Source of the DNA: Ramlibacter pinisoli
GTDB taxonomy: Bacteria > Pseudomonadota > Gammaproteobacteria > Burkholderiales > Burkholderiaceae_C
DNA: 64,000 nt
Assembly (NCBI RefSeq): GCF_009758015.1
Contig: NZ_WSEL01000009.1
Coordinates: forward strand, 1,227,501-1,291,500
Reading direction: 5' to 3'
Position 1 is the first letter of the stretch, and every line of letters begins with the position of its first letter. The notes under the pieces are model-generated. The model was given only the letters and a program-made list of their open reading frames with translations, did no database searches and was not told the origin of the DNA. The position numbers and the translations under genes were made by a program. Positions 6,828-16,261 of the stretch are shown here, one piece after another.

Positions 6828-9443
6828 TCACTTGAGCTGGATGCCGATGTTCTGCGCCCCACCGAGCACGGGGTTGCTGGAGTAGGTCCGGATGTTCCGC
6901 GGCAGCGTCGACCAGGTCTTGGTGTCGGTCGGATCGCTGGGGCCGCCGGGCACCCCCCCCACGTCGTAGCTGAAGTTGCCGGCCGCATCGACGACGGCGG
7001 TCCCGATCACGCAGCTCGGGTTGGTGGCCGTGCCGTTGCAGGACGCGCCGGTGCGCAAGGTGCCATCCAGGTAGACGATGGTCAGCTGCTGGCCGGAGCG
7101 CACGGTGTCCGTGCCGGTGACGGTCCAGCGGGTGCTGGTCGAGCCGCCCGAGTTGCCGATCTTGAACTGGTTCTTGGTGTAGGCGATGGTCTCGGCGCCG
7201 GTCACCGTCACGGTGCCGCTGGCGGTGTTGGCCGAGAGCAGGCCCGCCGCGTCCTTGACCCGGTAGTTGACGACGAAGTTGCCGGCGGAAGTCGGCTGGA
7301 AGCTGATCGTGCCCGCCGTCGGGACCGGCTGCACTCCCAGTCCCGCGGGCCAGGCCGTGATCACCGCATCCCGGACGTCGGCATTGCCGTCCGGATCGGT
7401 CGATGTCGCGATCAGGTTCAGCTGGTTGGGCTTGGCGACGACCGCGCCGGCCGCCACGTTGCCGGCGACCGGATAGTCGTTCACCGGCGTGATCGTGATC
7501 TGGGCCTGCGCCAGGTTGGAGGCCTGGCCGTTGACCGTCACCGAGTACTGCACGCTGTCGGTGCCGGACAGGTTGGCGTTCGGGGTGTAGGTCAGGATGC
7601 CGTCGGGCGACACCGAGGCCACGCCGAGACGGGGTGCCTGCGCGCTCACCGTCACCGTGCCGAGGTTGTTGGACACCACCTCGCGCAGCGTCTTGGTGTA
7701 GCCGTTGAGCACCACCGTGTCGTTGGCCAGCAGGTCGATGGTCACCGACTGGCCGGCGGCACAGAGGGTGGCCGCCGTCGGCGAGCAGTCCTCGTCGATC
7801 GTCACGCTGTCGTTCACGGCGCCGGGCACGCCCACGATCATGGCGGCGCCGTGCGCCGTGTCGGTGGTGCGCAGGGCCGAGCCGCCCTTGGTGGAGCTGA
7901 CCTGGACCTGGGACGGGGGCGCGAGCAGGCCGGTGACCTGGGCCGAGTTGGCCGCCAGTTCGAGCCCGGTTCCCGCGCCCTTGCCGGCCGACACGCCCGG
8001 CGTGGTGGCGGGCGCCGGACCGTAGCCGGCCAGGGCGAGCACGGCGGTGGGATCGCTGGAGACGGCATTGACCGTCAGCGTCGCACCGGAAGCGCCCGCA
8101 TAGCTGGCGCTGCTGATGGTGACGGTGTCCGTCACCCGTTCCAGCGAGTACGCCGGGACGACCTGTCCGGCGGCATTGCGGGCCGAACCGTCCTCGATGC
8201 AGACGTGGCTGGGCGGCTGGCCGCCGGGCTGGCTCTGGCCCCACACGTCGCTGCCGACGGCCGCCATCATGTGCGGCACCCCGGCAGGGGCGGAATAGGG
8301 ACCGGGGCCGATCACGGTCGCCCCGGTGTTGGGATCGATCGACACCGCGCCGGCGCAGGCCTGGTCATAGAACGACACGAGGGGCGTCACGGGCGGTTGC
8401 TGCGGCCGCGCGGGAATGCGCGTCTGCAGCGTCGGCGAGGCGCTCGCGAAGACATCCAGGTCGGTCACGTTGCCGTAGCTGTCGGCCTTGTACGTCGCGC
8501 GGGCCCGGGCCACCTTCCCCGGCAGCGTCCCCGTCATCAGGCGGCCCGCCACGGTGAAGTTGGTCTCCCCGTCGGAGACGAAGATGACCGGGCCGTCGTG
8601 GTTCGGCGCCGGTGCCCGGACCTCGATGCGGAAGGTGTTGTGGTTGCGCACGACGCCGTCGCTGTCGGTGAAGTTCGGCAGCAGGCTGCCGGTGATCGGC
8701 CCCACGCGGGCCGGGTCGGCGAGGTACTGCTTGCCCGTTCCGGGACTGGGTGTCGGCGCACCGGTGGCGACGAGGAGGTCGTAGAACGGGTCCGTTCCGG
8801 GCGGGGCCGCCTGGAGGTCCGGCATGGGCGGCACTTCCGGCCCACCCGCCACCGGGGACGGCAGCAGGAAGGGTCCGATGGCGGTGTCGAGCGTGCATTC
8901 GAAGGTGTTGATGCAGGCGACCCCGACGTCATTCGTCTCGAAGATCCGCTCGCCGGCCTTCTGGTCGTAGTAGGTGATGTCGGAATACGGCGTGATGACG
9001 CGGTAGTCGCCGTCGAACGGCAGCCTGGGCATGAACAGCCGGATGCGGCCGAACGTCATCTGCGTGGTGTCGACGACCGGGCCGTTCGAGAACGCCGCTT
9101 CCAGCGCCACCACCAGCCGGGCCTTGAATCCGGCGCCCGCGTCGACCAGCGTGTTGTCGGCCGCGTAGTAGAAGTGCTCGTCGAAGAAGTTGTCCGGAAA
9201 GGCCTCCGGGAACACGGGGCCGGGTGGGACGAGGACGCACCAGCCTCCGTCGAGCTCGGACTGCGACTTCGGATCGCAGAACTCGATCGCGACGCCCGTC
9301 TTGTCCTGGAACCAGGCCGGGTAGCCGCCGATCGTCGGGGCCCTGCTGACAGGCCCCACCCGCTCCAGCACGGCCCGGGCCGGCCCGGCGCTGAGCATGA
9401 GTGCGATGGCTCCCGAGATCAATGTGAGTCGCGCGACCTTCAT
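6828..9443 (-). CDS. Large secreted Ig-like-domain protein, likely secretion substrate
   Basis: An 871-residue exported protein. It has a clean signal peptide (cleavage after about residue 24, GPARA) and AGGAG six bases before the ATG. The N-terminal 400 residues are not recognised and hold a few cysteines (for example EFCDPKS and ACINTFECT). From about residue 540 there are cadherin/Ig-like repeats typical of adhesins and surface proteins (NDSVTIDEDC, LLANDTVV, LTYTPNANLSGTDSVQYSV). No sortase, PEP-CTERM or beta-barrel anchor is visible. It sits between the secretion operon and gspG/gspF, and a strong sigma-54-type promoter precedes it at 9494-9509. I infer that it is a substrate of the adjacent secretion system. 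Confidence 0.7.
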   Translation of the reverse strand: MKVARLTLISGAIALMLSAGPARAVLERVGPVSRAPTIGGYPAWFQDKTGVAIEFCDPKSQSELDGGWCVLVPPGPVFPEAFPDNFFDEHFYYAADNTLVDAGAGFKARLVVALEAAFSNGPVVDTTQMTFGRIRLFMPRLPFDGDYRVITPYSDITYYDQKAGERIFETNDVGVACINTFECTLDTAIGPFLLPSPVAGGPEVPPMPDLQAAPPGTDPFYDLLVATGAPTPSPGTGKQYLADPARVGPITGSLLPNFTDSDGVVRNHNTFRIEVRAPAPNHDGPVIFVSDGETNFTVAGRLMTGTLPGKVARARATYKADSYGNVTDLDVFASASPTLQTRIPARPQQPPVTPLVSFYDQACAGAVSIDPNTGATVIGPGPYSAPAGVPHMMAAVGSDVWGQSQPGGQPPSHVCIEDGSARNAAGQVVPAYSLERVTDTVTISSASYAGASGATLTVNAVSSDPTAVLALAGYGPAPATTPGVSAGKGAGTGLELAANSAQVTGLLAPPSQVQVSSTKGGSALRTTDTAHGAAMIVGVPGAVNDSVTIDEDCSPTAATLCAAGQSVTIDLLANDTVVLNGYTKTLREVVSNNLGTVTVSAQAPRLGVASVSPDGILTYTPNANLSGTDSVQYSVTVNGQASNLAQAQITITPVNDYPVAGNVAAGAVVAKPNQLNLIATSTDPDGNADVRDAVITAWPAGLGVQPVPTAGTISFQPTSAGNFVVNYRVKDAAGLLSANTASGTVTVTGAETIAYTKNQFKIGNSGGSTSTRWTVTGTDTVRSGQQLTIVYLDGTLRTGASCNGTATNPSCVIGTAVVDAAGNFSYDVGGVPGGPSDPTDTKTWSTLPRNIRTYSSNPVLGGAQNIGIQLK

Positions 9444-9493
9444 GACGATCTCCTGCTGTTGCGGTTACGGTTGAATCGATCGGAGGGACTCAT

Positions 9494-9509
9494 TGCAAAG
9501 AGCGCACCA
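9494..9509 (-). promoter_or_regulatory. Sigma-54 (-24/-12) promoter of the Ig-like protein gene
   Basis: Read on the minus strand the site is TGGTGCG, four bases, TTGCA. The consensus is TGGCACG-N4-TTGCA, so GG and GC are separated by the required 10 bases and only two of twelve consensus positions differ. Transcription would start near 9483, giving a leader of about 40 bases before the ATG at 9443. A gene for a sigma-54-type response regulator lies 2.5 kb away. Confidence 0.75.
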
Positions 9510-9655
9510 TGCCGGCGGCAGGGCCGACGAGTGGATGCATCGCCGGGGCCGCAGGCAGTGGGCAACACACATCTCCAAGCACCATGGACGGCGTGGCGGG
9601 CGGGTCTCATGGCAGCGCGCCGATGCGTTCGGGGCCACGCAAAATTCCCCAACTT

Positions 9656-9674
9656 CGGGTGGGTCACCCACCCG
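9656..9674. promoter_or_regulatory. 19-bp perfect palindrome, candidate activator site or terminator
   Basis: CGGGTGGGT C ACCCACCCG is a perfect dyad. It lies 10 bp beyond the stop codon of the transglycosylase gene and about 155 bp upstream of the -24 element at 9509. The distance and dyad symmetry fit an enhancer site for a sigma-54 activator. The one-base centre makes it a poor hairpin, but it could also stop transcription of the transglycosylase gene; no T-run follows. Confidence 0.45.
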
Positions 9675-9683
9675 GTCCCCCGG

Positions 9684-10283
9684 TCAGTCGGCGGCGCTCT
9701 GCAAGCGGTGGTAGCGGGCGATCACGCGCGGCACGTAGGCCTGCGTCTCGGGGTTGCGAGGCAGTCCGCCGCTCCGGTTCACGGCCGCCGGGCCCGCGTT
9801 GTAGGCGGCCAGGGCCAGCGCGAGGTCATTGCCGTAGAGCGCCAGCAGGCGCTTCAGGTACCTCGTCCCCGCCTCCACGTTCGCGGCCGGATCGCGTGCA
9901 TCGTGGACACCCAGGTCACGCGCCGTGCCGGGCATCAGCTGCATCAGGCCGACCGCGCCCCTGGGCGACACCGCCGCCGCATCGAACCCGGATTCCACCT
10001 CGATGAGCGCCTGCAGCAACGCTTCGGGCAGGCCGTGGGCCTGCGCGGCGGAGCGCACGATGGCGGCGAACTTCTGGCGCTCCGCGCGCAGCCGGCGCGA
10101 CCGCGCGGCGAGCGCATCCGGTCGCCCTGCCTCGGGCGCCGGCAGGGCCTCCACGTTGCCGAACACCAGGCCCTGCTCGCCGTCGTCGCGCACCGTGATG
10201 TCCGCCCGCGCAGGGAGTGCGGCGGCGACCGCCAGGACGGCGAGCAGCACGGCGCATCCACGACCCACCAGAACACGAGGCAT
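9684..10283 (-). CDS. Soluble lytic transglycosylase, SLT domain
   Basis: A 199-residue periplasmic enzyme with a signal peptide ending ALPARA near residue 27. The SLT domain (about 70-195) has the catalytic Glu in ALIEVESGF, the following GAVGLMQLMPGTA motif and the AYNAGPAAV motif. It cleaves the MurNAc-GlcNAc bond and could open peptidoglycan for the secretion machine, as dedicated transglycosylases do for pili and secretion systems. It is divergent from gspG with 94 bp between them. The start is uncertain: a GTG at 10268 also gives a good signal peptide, and neither has a clear ribosome-binding site. Confidence 0.88.
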   Translation of the reverse strand: MPRVLVGRGCAVLLAVLAVAAALPARADITVRDDGEQGLVFGNVEALPAPEAGRPDALAARSRRLRAERQKFAAIVRSAAQAHGLPEALLQALIEVESGFDAAAVSPRGAVGLMQLMPGTARDLGVHDARDPAANVEAGTRYLKRLLALYGNDLALALAAYNAGPAAVNRSGGLPRNPETQAYVPRVIARYHRLQSAAD

Positions 10284-10295
10284 GGCAGCTGCACA

Positions 10296-10311
10296 GGCAA
10301 AACCTGCGCCC
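10296..10311 (-). promoter_or_regulatory. Weak sigma-54-like site before the transglycosylase gene
   Basis: On the minus strand: GGGCGCA, four bases, TTGCC. The GG-N10-GC spacing is exact and GGC, C and TTGC match, but three flanking positions differ from consensus. The predicted transcript would begin near 10285, almost at the annotated ATG (10283), so it would need the GTG start at 10268 or be nearly leaderless. Tentative. Confidence 0.3.
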
Positions 10312-10327
10312 GCTACCCGCGGCGCGC

Positions 10328-10343
10328 GGGCACCAAAGTTGCG
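10328..10343 (+). promoter_or_regulatory. Sigma-54 (-24/-12) promoter of gspG
   Basis: GGGCACC, AAAG, TTGCG matches TGGCACG-N4-TTGCA with exact GG-N10-GC spacing, full GGCAC and TTGC cores, and deviations only at flanking positions. The start of transcription would be near 10354, 24 bases before the gspG ATG at 10378. A 15-bp dyad (CCCGCG, GCG, CGCGGG; 10316-10330) overlaps the -24 edge. Confidence 0.72.
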
Positions 10344-10377
10344 TTGCAGCTTCTATCGACATCACACCGGACCGGAC

Positions 10378-10824
10378 ATGCTGCCCCACAAGTCCTTTTC
10401 CCATCGGAGCCGGCCTGCGCGGGCACGCCGCAGCGGCTTCACCCTGCTCGAACTGCTGGTGGTCCTGGTCGTGCTGGGCCTCCTCATCAGCATCGTCGGG
10501 CCCCGCTACTTCAACCAGCTCGGGAAGTCGGAGTCCAAGGCGGCGCAGACGCAGATCGCCAGCATCGCCAAGGCGCTCGACCTCTACCGGATCGACGTGG
10601 GCCGCTACCCGACCACGGAACAGGGGCTCGTCGCCCTGAGCACGGCGCCGTCCAGCGAGGCGAAGTGGCGCGGCCCCTACCTGCAGAAGGCCGTCCCGCC
10701 GGACCCCTGGGGCCGCCCCTACATCTACAAGTCGCCGGGCGACACGGGCGAGTTCGACCTCCTCTCGTACGGCAAGGACGGCAGCCCGGGCGGCACCGAC
10801 GACAGCGCCGACGTCGCGTACTGA
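10378..10824 (+). CDS. gspG: Major pseudopilin GspG
   Basis: A 148-residue protein with a basic leader ending RRSG and then FTLLELLVVLVVLGLLISIVG, the classic type II major pseudopilin start with Glu5. The globular domain has all the GspG hallmarks: YPTTEQGLVAL, GPYLQKAVPPDPWGRPYIY and a C-terminal SYGKDGSPGGTDDSAD calcium-binding loop. It is the main structural subunit of the pseudopilus. The ATG at 10378 has only a weak ribosome-binding site; the longer frame back to 9925 shadows the transglycosylase gene. It is separated from the main secretion operon by two opposite-strand genes and has its own sigma-54-like promoter. gspF follows after 16 bp. Confidence 0.95.
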   Translation: MLPHKSFSHRSRPARARRSGFTLLELLVVLVVLGLLISIVGPRYFNQLGKSESKAAQTQIASIAKALDLYRIDVGRYPTTEQGLVALSTAPSSEAKWRGPYLQKAVPPDPWGRPYIYKSPGDTGEFDLLSYGKDGSPGGTDDSADVAY

Positions 10825-10840
10825 CGCGGCGCCGCACGCC

Positions 10841-12030
10841 ATGCAATACCGCGTCAAGGCCGTCGACGGCGCGCGCGCCGTGGTGCAGCTGGCGCTGCAG
10901 GCCGAATCGGCGCAGGCCGCGAGCGAGCTGGCGCAGCGCCAGGGGCTGCGCGTGCTGGCGGTGGCACCGCTTCGCCGCCTGCGCCTGGCCCCCACCCTCA
11001 CCGGGCGCGGCGAGTTCCCGCTGGTGCTGTTCAGCCAGGAGCTCGCGACGCTGATCCAGGCCGGCCTGCCGCTGATCGCGGCGCTCGAGAGCCTGGCGGA
11101 GAAGGAGCAGGACCCGTCGAACCGCAAGCACCTGGACGCCGTCATCCGCCTGCTGTACGAGGGCAAGTCGTTCTCCGCCGCGCTCGCGCACTTTCCGGCG
11201 ATCTTCCCCGAGCTCTACGTCGCCCTGATCCAGTCGAGCGAGAAGACCGGCGCCGTCAGCAGCGGGTTGCTGCGCTACGTCGCCTACCAGGCCCGGATCG
11301 ACCTGCTGACGCAGAAGATCATCAGCGCCTCGGTCTATCCCGCCCTGCTGTTCGTCGTCGGCACCGGCGTGCTGCTGTTCCTGGTCGGGTATGTCGTGCC
11401 ACGCTTCAGTGCCGTGCTGGGCGACCTCGGCCCGCGGCTGCCCTGGCTGTCACGCTGCCTCATGGACATCGGCTCGTGGATGCATGGCCACATGGCCGCG
11501 GTGTGCCTGGCCCTGGCGGCGGCGGTGGGCGGCGCCATCGGCCTGTGCCAGCTGGCAGTGGTGCGCCGGATGATCGGGGCCGTGGTGGTGGCGCTGCCCG
11601 GTGTCCGCGACCGGGTCTTCCTCTACCAGGTGACCCGGCTCTACCGGTCGCTGGGCATCCTGATGCAGAGCGGCATTCCGGCCCTCACGGCGCTCGGGAT
11701 GGCGCGCGGGCTGCTCGGCGCCCGCATGGCCGCTTCGCTGGACCAGGCGGCGCAGCGCGTGCGCGAAGGCCTGCCGCTGTCCCGGGCCTTCGAGGCGCAC
11801 CAGCTCTCGACACCGGTGGCGCTGCGCATGCTGCGGGCGGGAGAGCAGTCGGGCAACCTGGGCGCGATGCTGGAGCGGACCGCCGACTTCCACGACGAGG
11901 AGATGGGCCGCTGGATCGACTGGTTCGTGCGCCTGTTCGAACCCCTGCTGATGGTGTTCGTCGGCGCAGCGATCGGCATCGTGGTGATCCTGATGTACAT
12001 CCCGATCTTCGAGCTGGCCGGGAGCATCCG

Positions 12031-12034
<4 letters not shown>
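10841..12034 (+). CDS. gspF: Type II secretion inner-membrane platform protein GspF
   Basis: A 397-residue polytopic protein with two GspF domains (about residues 65-190 and 265-390). Three membrane segments lie near 157-182, 215-240 and 368-395. Recognisable motifs are LATLIQAGLPLIAALESL, ALIQSSEKTGAVSSGL and the repeat version RMLRAGEQSGNLGAML. It is the platform that the GspE ATPase acts on. It follows gspG by 16 bp and probably shares its promoter. Its last codons overlap by 4 bp the end of the convergent response regulator gene. Confidence 0.93.
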
Positions 12035-13472
<1,438 letters not shown>

Positions 13473-13476
<4 letters not shown>

Positions 13477-14879
13477 ACGTACCTCGCCTCCGTTCTGAAC
13501 AGCAGCCGCACCTGCGTGCCGACCTTCTCCGCGCTGCTGAGGGACACCGACCCGCCGAACCGCTCCATCGCCCGCTTGAGCATGGGGAGCCCGACGCCGA
13601 GCCCGTGCGCCTTGGTCGTGTTGAACGGCCGGAAGGCGCTGGCGAGCTGCTGGGTGGACATGCCGACCCCGGTGTCGCTGACGGTGATCTCGACCCCCGG
13701 CGGCTCCTGGACCTGGTGCACGTCGATGCGCATCTCGCCGCCGCGCGGCATGGATTCGACGGCGTTGGACACGACGCTGTGCAGGGCCTGCGTCACCAGC
13801 GAGACGTTGCCCTCGACCAGCGGGCGGCAACCCGCCGGCTGGTCCCACTTCACCCGGACACCGGCACGCTCGAAGGCGGTGGCGAACGAATCCAGCACGT
13901 TCCCGAGCACGGCGCACAGGTCGACCGCTTCCGTGTCGCGGCCCAGCGGCCGGGAGTACAGCAGCAGCTCGCGGATCCACTGGGTGAGGAAGTCGACCTG
14001 CGTGATGATGTCCTGTGCGTTCTTGCGCACGGGCAGGTCGTCCGTCATCAGGGCCAGCTCCGCGCTGGACCGGACGCTCGCCAGGGGATTGCGCAGGCTG
14101 TGGGCGAGCGCGGTCGCCATCTCGCCGGCGAACACCTGCGATTCGGCCTCGACCAGCTGGCCCTGCTGCTGCGCGAGCAGGGTCGAGGCGCGGCGGATCA
14201 TGCTGAACAGGCCCAGGTAGATGGCCACCACGCCCGCGGCCGTGGTCAGCCAGACGAGCAGCTGACCTGTCCGGATCACCTGCAGCAGGTCGCGCGGCTC
14301 CTTGTAGACCTCGAGCACGAACGGGACGTCGCCCTCGCCGGATGCGAGCGGGACGTAGGTCTCGACGAAGAACTCGCTGGGCTGCACGGAGAACCGCTGC
14401 TCCTCGCGCCTGGCGAGCTGGCCGGCATGGCGCCGCGCGACGTCGTCACCGGTGGCGAATGCTTCCTCCAGCTCCGGATTGGCGGTCGCGGGCATGCCGA
14501 CCAGGCTTTCGTTCGTCGACCAGACGATGCGGCCATCGCGGGCGAACAGGTTGACCAGGAGCACGTCCGGAAGGCTCGCGATGTGGTCGAACCAGGCGCC
14601 GCGGGCCTCCAGGACAGCCGCGCTCGCGAGGCCGCCGCGATCGGCGTCCGCACGGGGATCCAGGCGACGCGCCAGATCGCGGATGCCGCTGCGGCGCCCC
14701 TCGACCGCCAGGCAGTTCTGGATGAACTGCGCAGTGAGCGCAGCGTCGCGCTGCAGGGTCTTTTCGCTGACGAAGTGCGACACGATGCCGGCCGACAGGG
14801 CCCCCACCGGGACCAGCGCGGCGAGACTGACGATGGAGAACCACCGCAGCAGGTTGAAGGACCGGGCGGGAGTCGTCAC
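13473..14879 (-). CDS. Membrane sensor histidine kinase, partner of the response regulator
   Basis: A 468-residue kinase. Two membrane segments (about 11-33 and 207-228) flank a periplasmic sensor region of about 170 residues with no family I recognise. The dimerisation/phosphotransfer helix has His260 in ALAHSLRNPLAS. The ATPase domain has N-box residues SNAVESM, DTGVGM and GLGVGLPMLKRA. The GTG start at 14879 was chosen because GGGGAGGA lies 8 bases upstream and the first membrane helix follows; the longer frame to 15029 has no such signal. It presumably phosphorylates Asp53 of the adjacent regulator. Confidence 0.9.
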
Positions 14880-15208
14880 GGCGCCGGTCCTCCCCGCAAC
14901 ATGCCGCGGTCGTGCCTGTCCATCGGGATGGGATCCTGCGCAGCCCAGCAAACTCGGACGAGACACATCGAGAAAATTCCCCGTTGGACGCTGAAGTTGT
15001 ATCAGTGTGCAAGGACATCTTGCAGCCATCCGCGGGCGAATTCAATTTGTCGCGTGCAAATCGGCACCAAGGTGCCGCGTGCCTTCCACCAAGGTGTGCC
15101 GGCCACGGCACGCGTGGCGCCGGTCGCGACGAGACCGGGGGTTCGAAGAAGGAGAAAAGAGGGCGCGAGAGCCGCCGACGCTGCACGCGTTCGGCGGCTG
15201 CGGGGGCC
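14880..15208. other. Intergenic region upstream of the kinase gene
   Basis: No gene is supported here. The part from about 14985 to 15075 is less GC-rich than its surroundings and probably contains the kinase promoter. It holds a perfect short dyad TGCAAG-GACAT-CTTGCA (15008-15024) about 130 bases upstream of the kinase start, and GTGC/GCAC arms at 15054-15067. No convincing -35/-10 or correctly spaced -24/-12 element was found. Confidence 0.4.
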
Positions 15209-15760
15209 TCAGGCCACGCGCAGGGAGGGCGACGGACAGTCGTCGCCGGGGGTCGCTGCCGCGGGCCGGCAAGGGTCCCTGTGCGGCAGGCCCGTCCTCC
15301 ACGTCGTCGGGAGTTCGCGGACGGCATCGATCCGGGCCCAGACGTCCGCCGGCCCGCAGCGCCAGACGCAGTGCAGGAGCTTGCGGAACTTCGGGCTTCG
15401 CCAGGCCTCGGCCTCGATGCGGTCGATGAAGAGGCGGCCCGAGTCGGCGATGAGATAGGCCAGCGGGCCAGCCACCAGCACGTTCAGCACCTCGGAGTCG
15501 CTCGTCAGGCGCAGGATGCGCAGCACGACTTCCCAGCAGTCTTCGGCGCTGGCCATCCCCAGGGGGAGCACCAGGTCGCGAACGGCCCAGCGCAGCGGGT
15601 GCTCGTCGACTTCGAGCAGCGTGGGGTCGCGCTGCGCGCGCACGTAGGCGGCGGCCCATTCGTCGAGGAAGCGCTCCCTTCTCGTGCCGCTCGAAGCGAC
15701 CCGTGGCGTCTTCACGTCCAACACGATTTCTGCAGCGTTCGGCATCGAGGGGAGCTCCAT
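15209..15760 (-). CDS. DUF6869-like hypothetical protein
   Basis: A 183-residue soluble protein without signal peptide. The pattern (DEWAAAYVRAQ, HPLRWAVRDLVL, CWEVVLRIL, VLVAGPLAYLIADSGRLFIDRIEAEAW) resembles the small DUF6869-type proteins, which have no known biochemical role. The C-terminal 30 residues are low-complexity. An alternative start is Met6 (15745). It stands alone: 329 bp separate it from the kinase gene and about 500 bp of repeat-rich DNA lie upstream. Confidence 0.6.
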   Translation of the reverse strand: MELPSMPNAAEIVLDVKTPRVASSGTRRERFLDEWAAAYVRAQRDPTLLEVDEHPLRWAVRDLVLPLGMASAEDCWEVVLRILRLTSDSEVLNVLVAGPLAYLIADSGRLFIDRIEAEAWRSPKFRKLLHCVWRCGPADVWARIDAVRELPTTWRTGLPHRDPCRPAAATPGDDCPSPSLRVA

Positions 15761-15845
15761 TCCTTTCGGGCCCGGGAGTGCCGCAAATGTGCCATCTACC
15801 CATGTTTTGCAATAGGCTCTTTGGTGCTGACTTGTTGTTGAGCCC

Positions 15846-16021
15846 GTGGATTTCGTGCGGGGCTCGATGGAAGAACGTCAGGCCGGGGTTGAGGGAAGAA
15901 CCGCATGCCGCGCTTGACGAGGGAGCGCCATGCCGGGGGCGAAAGGAAGTACCTCAGGCCGTGCTGGACAGAGAAACGTCACGCCGTGCTTGAAAGAGAG
16001 ACGTCATGCCGGGCTCGACCC
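15846..16021. repeat. Degenerate tandem array, about seven 25-bp units
   Basis: Units begin near 15846, 15871, 15896, 15924, 15947, 15972 and 15997, with lengths 23-28 and mostly 25. The shared core is a diverged form of ACGTCATGCCGGGCTTGA, one half of the REP-like hairpin found elsewhere in the window. The last unit runs into a complete palindrome. Units are too diverged and too closely packed to be CRISPR repeats. Confidence 0.65.
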
Positions 16022-16133
16022 GGCATCCATCTCCGGACCACGGACGAGCCCGCTCCTCGTGCGGGAGATGGATTGCGGGTCAAGCCCGCAATGACGAGAT
16101 CTGGGATGGATTGCGGGTCGAGCCCGCAATGAC
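16003..16133. repeat. REP-like palindromic elements, three copies
   Basis: Three palindromes of 24 bp lie at 16003-16026 (ATGCCGGG/CCCGGCAT type), 16072-16095 and 16110-16133 (ATTGCGGG/CCCGCAAT type), the latter two followed by GAC. A fourth, decayed copy is near 16146-16172. The same two types recur at 19404-19500, 56030-56316 and 58113-58137, always between genes. Confidence 0.8.
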
Positions 16134-16261
16134 GGGATCCGAGATGGATGGCGGGCCCGCCCGCTACGACGAGACCTGGGATGGAGTGCGCGCGAGACGC
16201 TCCGCCGCCTCCGTCACCATGCGCTCGATGATCAGGGCCGCGGGTTCTGCGACGGACGGCC

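Larger units (their letters stand above)
15761..16261. other. Repeat-rich intergenic region
   Basis: No gene is supported. Open frames here (for example 15905-16132) translate repeats and have no coding character. The first 85 bases are comparatively AT-rich and probably carry the promoter of the minus-strand DUF6869-like gene. The remainder consists of the 25-bp array and REP-like palindromes listed separately. Confidence 0.6.

Noticed and set aside
7851..11054. Plus-strand open frame of 1067 codons across the Ig-like and transglycosylase genes
   Set aside because: It spans three real genes and an intergenic region and has no coding character.
15055..15069. Sigma-54-like sequence upstream of the kinase (minus strand TGGTGCCGATTTGCA)
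   Set aside because: The GG and GC are separated by 9 bases, not 10, which is inactive for sigma-54 promoters.
15846..16021. Possible CRISPR array
   Set aside because: Units of about 25 bp are contiguous and diverged with no unique spacers and no cas genes.
15905..16132. Short open frames inside the repeat blocks at 16 kb and 56 kb
   Set aside because: They translate REP palindromes, differ between repeats and have no ribosome-binding sites.
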